Shown: piece by piece, positions 6,585-8,405 of the stretch
Layout: each line of letters begins with the position of its first letter
How positions within the stretch are numbered: position 1 is the stretch's first letter
From: Aquificaceae bacterium
GTDB taxonomy: Bacteria > Aquificota > Aquificia > Aquificales > Aquificaceae
Direction: 5' to 3'
Assembly: GCA_015487535.1 (NCBI GenBank)
Contig: WFPN01000312.1
Coordinates: 1 to 8,405 of the forward strand
Length of the DNA: 8,405 bases
The notes under the pieces: model-generated
What the model saw: only the letters and a program-made list of their open reading frames with translations
What the model was told of the DNA's origin: nothing
Database searches by the model: none
Position numbers and translations under genes: made by a program

Positions 6585-6971
6585 ATGGGTGTAACGGTTA
6601 TAGGAAGGAAAAAAGAGGAATTAGAACACCTGGCAACTTACGCAAGGGACAACATAAAGGATATAAAAAAGCTCCTCGTAATATACCTGATACCCCCAGA
6701 TAAAGATGGGGAGGAAGCGAAAAAGGAGATAGAAGACAGGATAAAGGAGATAAGTGGGGGCATTCCTTACGAGATAAAGACCTTCACCGGAAGCCCGGAT
6801 ATGGCGATAGAGACGTTCCTCGCAAAGAGGGAAGACATAAGGATGGTTTTCCTCCACATAAGAAAAAAAGACATAAAAGAGATCCTTGAAGACGACGAGT
6901 ACACCGTTATATTGAAAAAACTCCAGAAGGGAGTTGTTAAAATTCCCGTGGTGTTCGTCCCTCACCGATGA
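6585..6971 (+). CDS. Small cytoplasmic protein, possibly universal-stress-protein-like
   Basis: The 128-residue product has no signal peptide or membrane helix and is rich in Lys, Glu, Asp and Ile. The predicted order of alternating strands and helices is strand GVTVIG (2-7), helix, strand LLVIYLIP (30-37), helix, strand YEIKTFTG (62-69), helix with SPDMAIETF, strand MVFLHI (87-92), helix, and a final strand IPVVFVPHR (120-128). This order, and the terminal strand in particular, recall universal stress proteins, but the ATP-binding Gly-x2-Gly-x9-Gly-Ser/Thr motif is missing, so nucleotide binding is not supported. The function is unknown. It diverges from the NhaD/ArsB-type transporter and overlaps queA by four bases (ATGA), so it is probably the first gene of the queA operon. 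Its codons are visibly richer in A (AAA, ATA, GAA runs) than those of its neighbours. A role tied to the divergent transporter is a guess. Confidence 0.75.
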   Translation: MGVTVIGRKKEELEHLATYARDNIKDIKKLLVIYLIPPDKDGEEAKKEIEDRIKEISGGIPYEIKTFTGSPDMAIETFLAKREDIRMVFLHIRKKDIKEILEDDEYTVILKKLQKGVVKIPVVFVPHR

Positions 6972-7972
6972 AGGTTGAAGAGTTCGATTACGAGCTTCCC
7001 GAAGAGCTGATAGCCAAGTATCCGATCGTTCCAAGGCACAACGCCAGGCTGATGGTCCTGGAGAGGAGGTCCCAGAGCATAAAGCACGATACCTTCTGGA
7101 ATCTCCCAGATTACCTTGAAGAGGGAGACCTTCTAGTATTTAACGATACCAAGGTAATACCTGCTAGGCTCTATGGTAGAAAGCCCACCGGTGGCAAGGT
7201 GGAGGTCGTCCTGACCGATTACGTGAAGCCGGACCTCTGGAAGGCTCTCGTGGGAGGGAAGAAGATAAGGAAGGGGCTTAAGGTAGAGGTAGCTCCAGAC
7301 TTTGAGGTTGAGATCCTAGAGCACATAGAGGAGGGTAAGTTTCTCGTCAGGCTCATCGGAGACGATCCCCTAAAGCTAATAGACAGGTACGGCCACATAC
7401 CCATTCCTCCGTACCTGAAAAGGGAAGAGGAGGAGATAGACAGGAGGTACTACCAGACGGTATTCGCAAGGGAGGAGGGGGCGGTGGCAGCGCCCACAGC
7501 CTCGCTCCACTTCTCGGAGGAGCTATTGCAAAAGCTGGAGGATAAGGGTATAAAGAGGGCCTTCGTTACCCTCCACGTGTCCTACGGGACCTTCAAACCC
7601 GTTAAGGCGGATAAGGTGGAAGAACACTACGTTGAACCGGAGTACGTAAAAGTCCCGGAGGAGACCGTTGAATTGATCATGAAAACCAAGGAAAGGGGCA
7701 GGAGGGTTGTTGCCGTGGGCACTACCGTGGTCAGAGCCCTGGAGACGAACCCTTTCAAGTCCTACGAGGGCTGGACTGACCTGTACATATACCCAGGATT
7801 TGAGTTCAGGGTGGTGGACGTCCTGATCACCAACTTCCATCTTCCGAGGTCCTCACTCCTGTTCTTGGTCTGTGCCTTCGGGGGTAGGGATTTTGTTCTT
7901 AGAGCTTACCGCGAAGCGGTCCTTAAAAAGTACAGGTTTTACAGCTACGGGGACGGTATGCTTATACTCTGA
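6968..7972 (+). CDS. queA: S-adenosylmethionine:tRNA ribosyltransferase-isomerase (queuosine biosynthesis)
   Basis: QueA transfers and isomerises the ribosyl part of SAM onto 7-aminomethyl-7-deazaguanine at tRNA position 34, giving epoxyqueuosine; it acts in the cytoplasm. The 334 residues match the usual family length (about 340) and the family blocks appear in order: FDYELPEELIAKYP (6-19), LLVFNDTKVIPARLYG (55-70) with TGGKVEV, GHIPIPPYL (142-150), FAREEGAVAAPTASLHFS (166-183), TLHVSYGTFKPV (201-212), HYVE (220-223), RRVVAVGTTVVRALE (245-259), and a C-terminal block TDLYIYPGFEF, then TNFHLPRSSLLFLV and a late YRFYSYGDGMLI. The only mild variations are Ser for Gly in PTAGLHF and Ser in LHVSYGTF. 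The ATG overlaps the previous stop (ATGA) and lacks a clear ribosome site, so it is likely translationally coupled. The other queuosine genes are not in the window. Confidence 0.97.
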   Translation: MKVEEFDYELPEELIAKYPIVPRHNARLMVLERRSQSIKHDTFWNLPDYLEEGDLLVFNDTKVIPARLYGRKPTGGKVEVVLTDYVKPDLWKALVGGKKIRKGLKVEVAPDFEVEILEHIEEGKFLVRLIGDDPLKLIDRYGHIPIPPYLKREEEEIDRRYYQTVFAREEGAVAAPTASLHFSEELLQKLEDKGIKRAFVTLHVSYGTFKPVKADKVEEHYVEPEYVKVPEETVELIMKTKERGRRVVAVGTTVVRALETNPFKSYEGWTDLYIYPGFEFRVVDVLITNFHLPRSSLLFLVCAFGGRDFVLRAYREAVLKKYRFYSYGDGMLIL

Positions 7973-7976
7973 TCCC

Positions 7977-8405
7977 ATGGTAAGGCTCTTACTTCTTCTC
8001 TTCCTGATAAGTGCCGTATCTTACGTGGACAGGATAAACATAGCCGTTGCCGGGAAGGGGATGATGGAAGAGTTCGGGATAGACCAGGTGAGGATGGGAA
8101 TCCTCTTCTCGGCGTTCGTGCTCGGGTACGCCCTCTTCCAGATACCCGGTGGTGCTTTGGCGGACAGGTTCGGCGGAAAGCTAACCCTCTTCGTAGCGCT
8201 CCTCTGGTGGTCTTTATTTACAGGGCTGACGGGGGCTGTTGGAGAGATATCGACGACTTTGGGTCTTGATCTCCTGGCTTTAACCGCCCTGGTCAGGTTC
8301 CTGGTCGGTGTTGGGGAAGCTGCCGCCTTTCCCTCCTACAACAGGCTTGTTGCCTCAGAGCTGCCCCCTGAGAAAAAAGGTCTGGGTATGGGTGTCTCCA
8401 TAGGT
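7977..8405 (+). CDS. MFS transporter, anion:cation symporter-like, N-terminal part (3' end outside window)
   Basis: The frame opens at the ATG at 7977, four bases after the queA stop, and is open to the right edge, giving 143 residues. It starts MVRLLLLLFLISAVSYVDRI followed by NIAV, the family's typical first helix with the DRxNIAVA signature. The second helix region has GILFSAFVLGYALFQIPGG, then the MFS motif A loop LADRFGGK, and helix 4/5 carries RFLVGVGEAAAFPSYNRLV and PPEKKGLGMG. These match the anion:cation symporter branch, which in known members moves organic anions such as hexuronates, tartrate, phthalate or phosphate; the substrate here cannot be told. No clear Shine-Dalgarno precedes the ATG, so translation probably depends on queA. 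At least seven further helices would lie beyond the window. Confidence 0.9.
   Translation, partial: MVRLLLLLFLISAVSYVDRINIAVAGKGMMEEFGIDQVRMGILFSAFVLGYALFQIPGGALADRFGGKLTLFVALLWWSLFTGLTGAVGEISTTLGLDLLALTALVRFLVGVGEAAAFPSYNRLVASELPPEKKGLGMGVSIG

Noticed and set aside
1..8405. Mobile element, phage, CRISPR array, tRNA or rRNA
   Set aside because: No transposase, integrase, direct-repeat array, cloverleaf or rRNA-like stretch was seen; the window is ordinary dense chromosomal coding DNA.

Overview
The window looks like chromosomal DNA of a thermophilic, Gram-negative bacterium of the Aquificota (Aquificaceae-like) or a close ecological neighbour. The reasons are tight packing with overlapping genes, strong use of AGG/AGA for arginine and ATA for isoleucine at moderate GC, charged Lys/Glu-rich proteins, and outer-membrane and periplasmic proteins. 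This assignment is inferred from composition and gene style; no rRNA or other taxonomic marker is present.

Layout: genes cover nearly all of the window, seven on the + strand and one on the - strand. Bases 1-3958 hold three + strand genes joined by overlaps: the C-terminal part of a TonB-dependent outer-membrane receptor (cut by the left edge), a small exported protein of unrecognised family, and a membrane-anchored sensor with GGDEF (AGEEF variant) and EAL domains. Together they look like one signalling unit running from the outer membrane through the periplasm to cytoplasmic c-di-GMP. Bases 3985-5208 encode a CPA2-type cation/proton antiporter. It meets, tail to tail with an 11-bp overlap, a - strand NhaD/ArsB-superfamily ion transporter (5198-6535). 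A 49-bp divergent gap (6536-6584) with mirrored Shine-Dalgarno sequences and a TATAAT box separates that gene from a second + strand cluster: a 128-residue cytoplasmic protein with a weak universal-stress-protein look, queA (queuosine biosynthesis on tRNA), and the start of an MFS transporter of the anion:cation symporter type that runs off the right edge.

How the parts may work together: the two antiporters suggest a pH and sodium homeostasis pair, with the 128-residue protein possibly linked to the divergent transporter. The c-di-GMP group is the most novel-looking part, because a dedicated receptor, a periplasmic mediator and a bifunctional-looking GGDEF-EAL protein are arranged as a translationally coupled set. 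No tRNA, rRNA, CRISPR, insertion sequence or phage signature was seen, and no gene-free stretch exceeds 49 bases.
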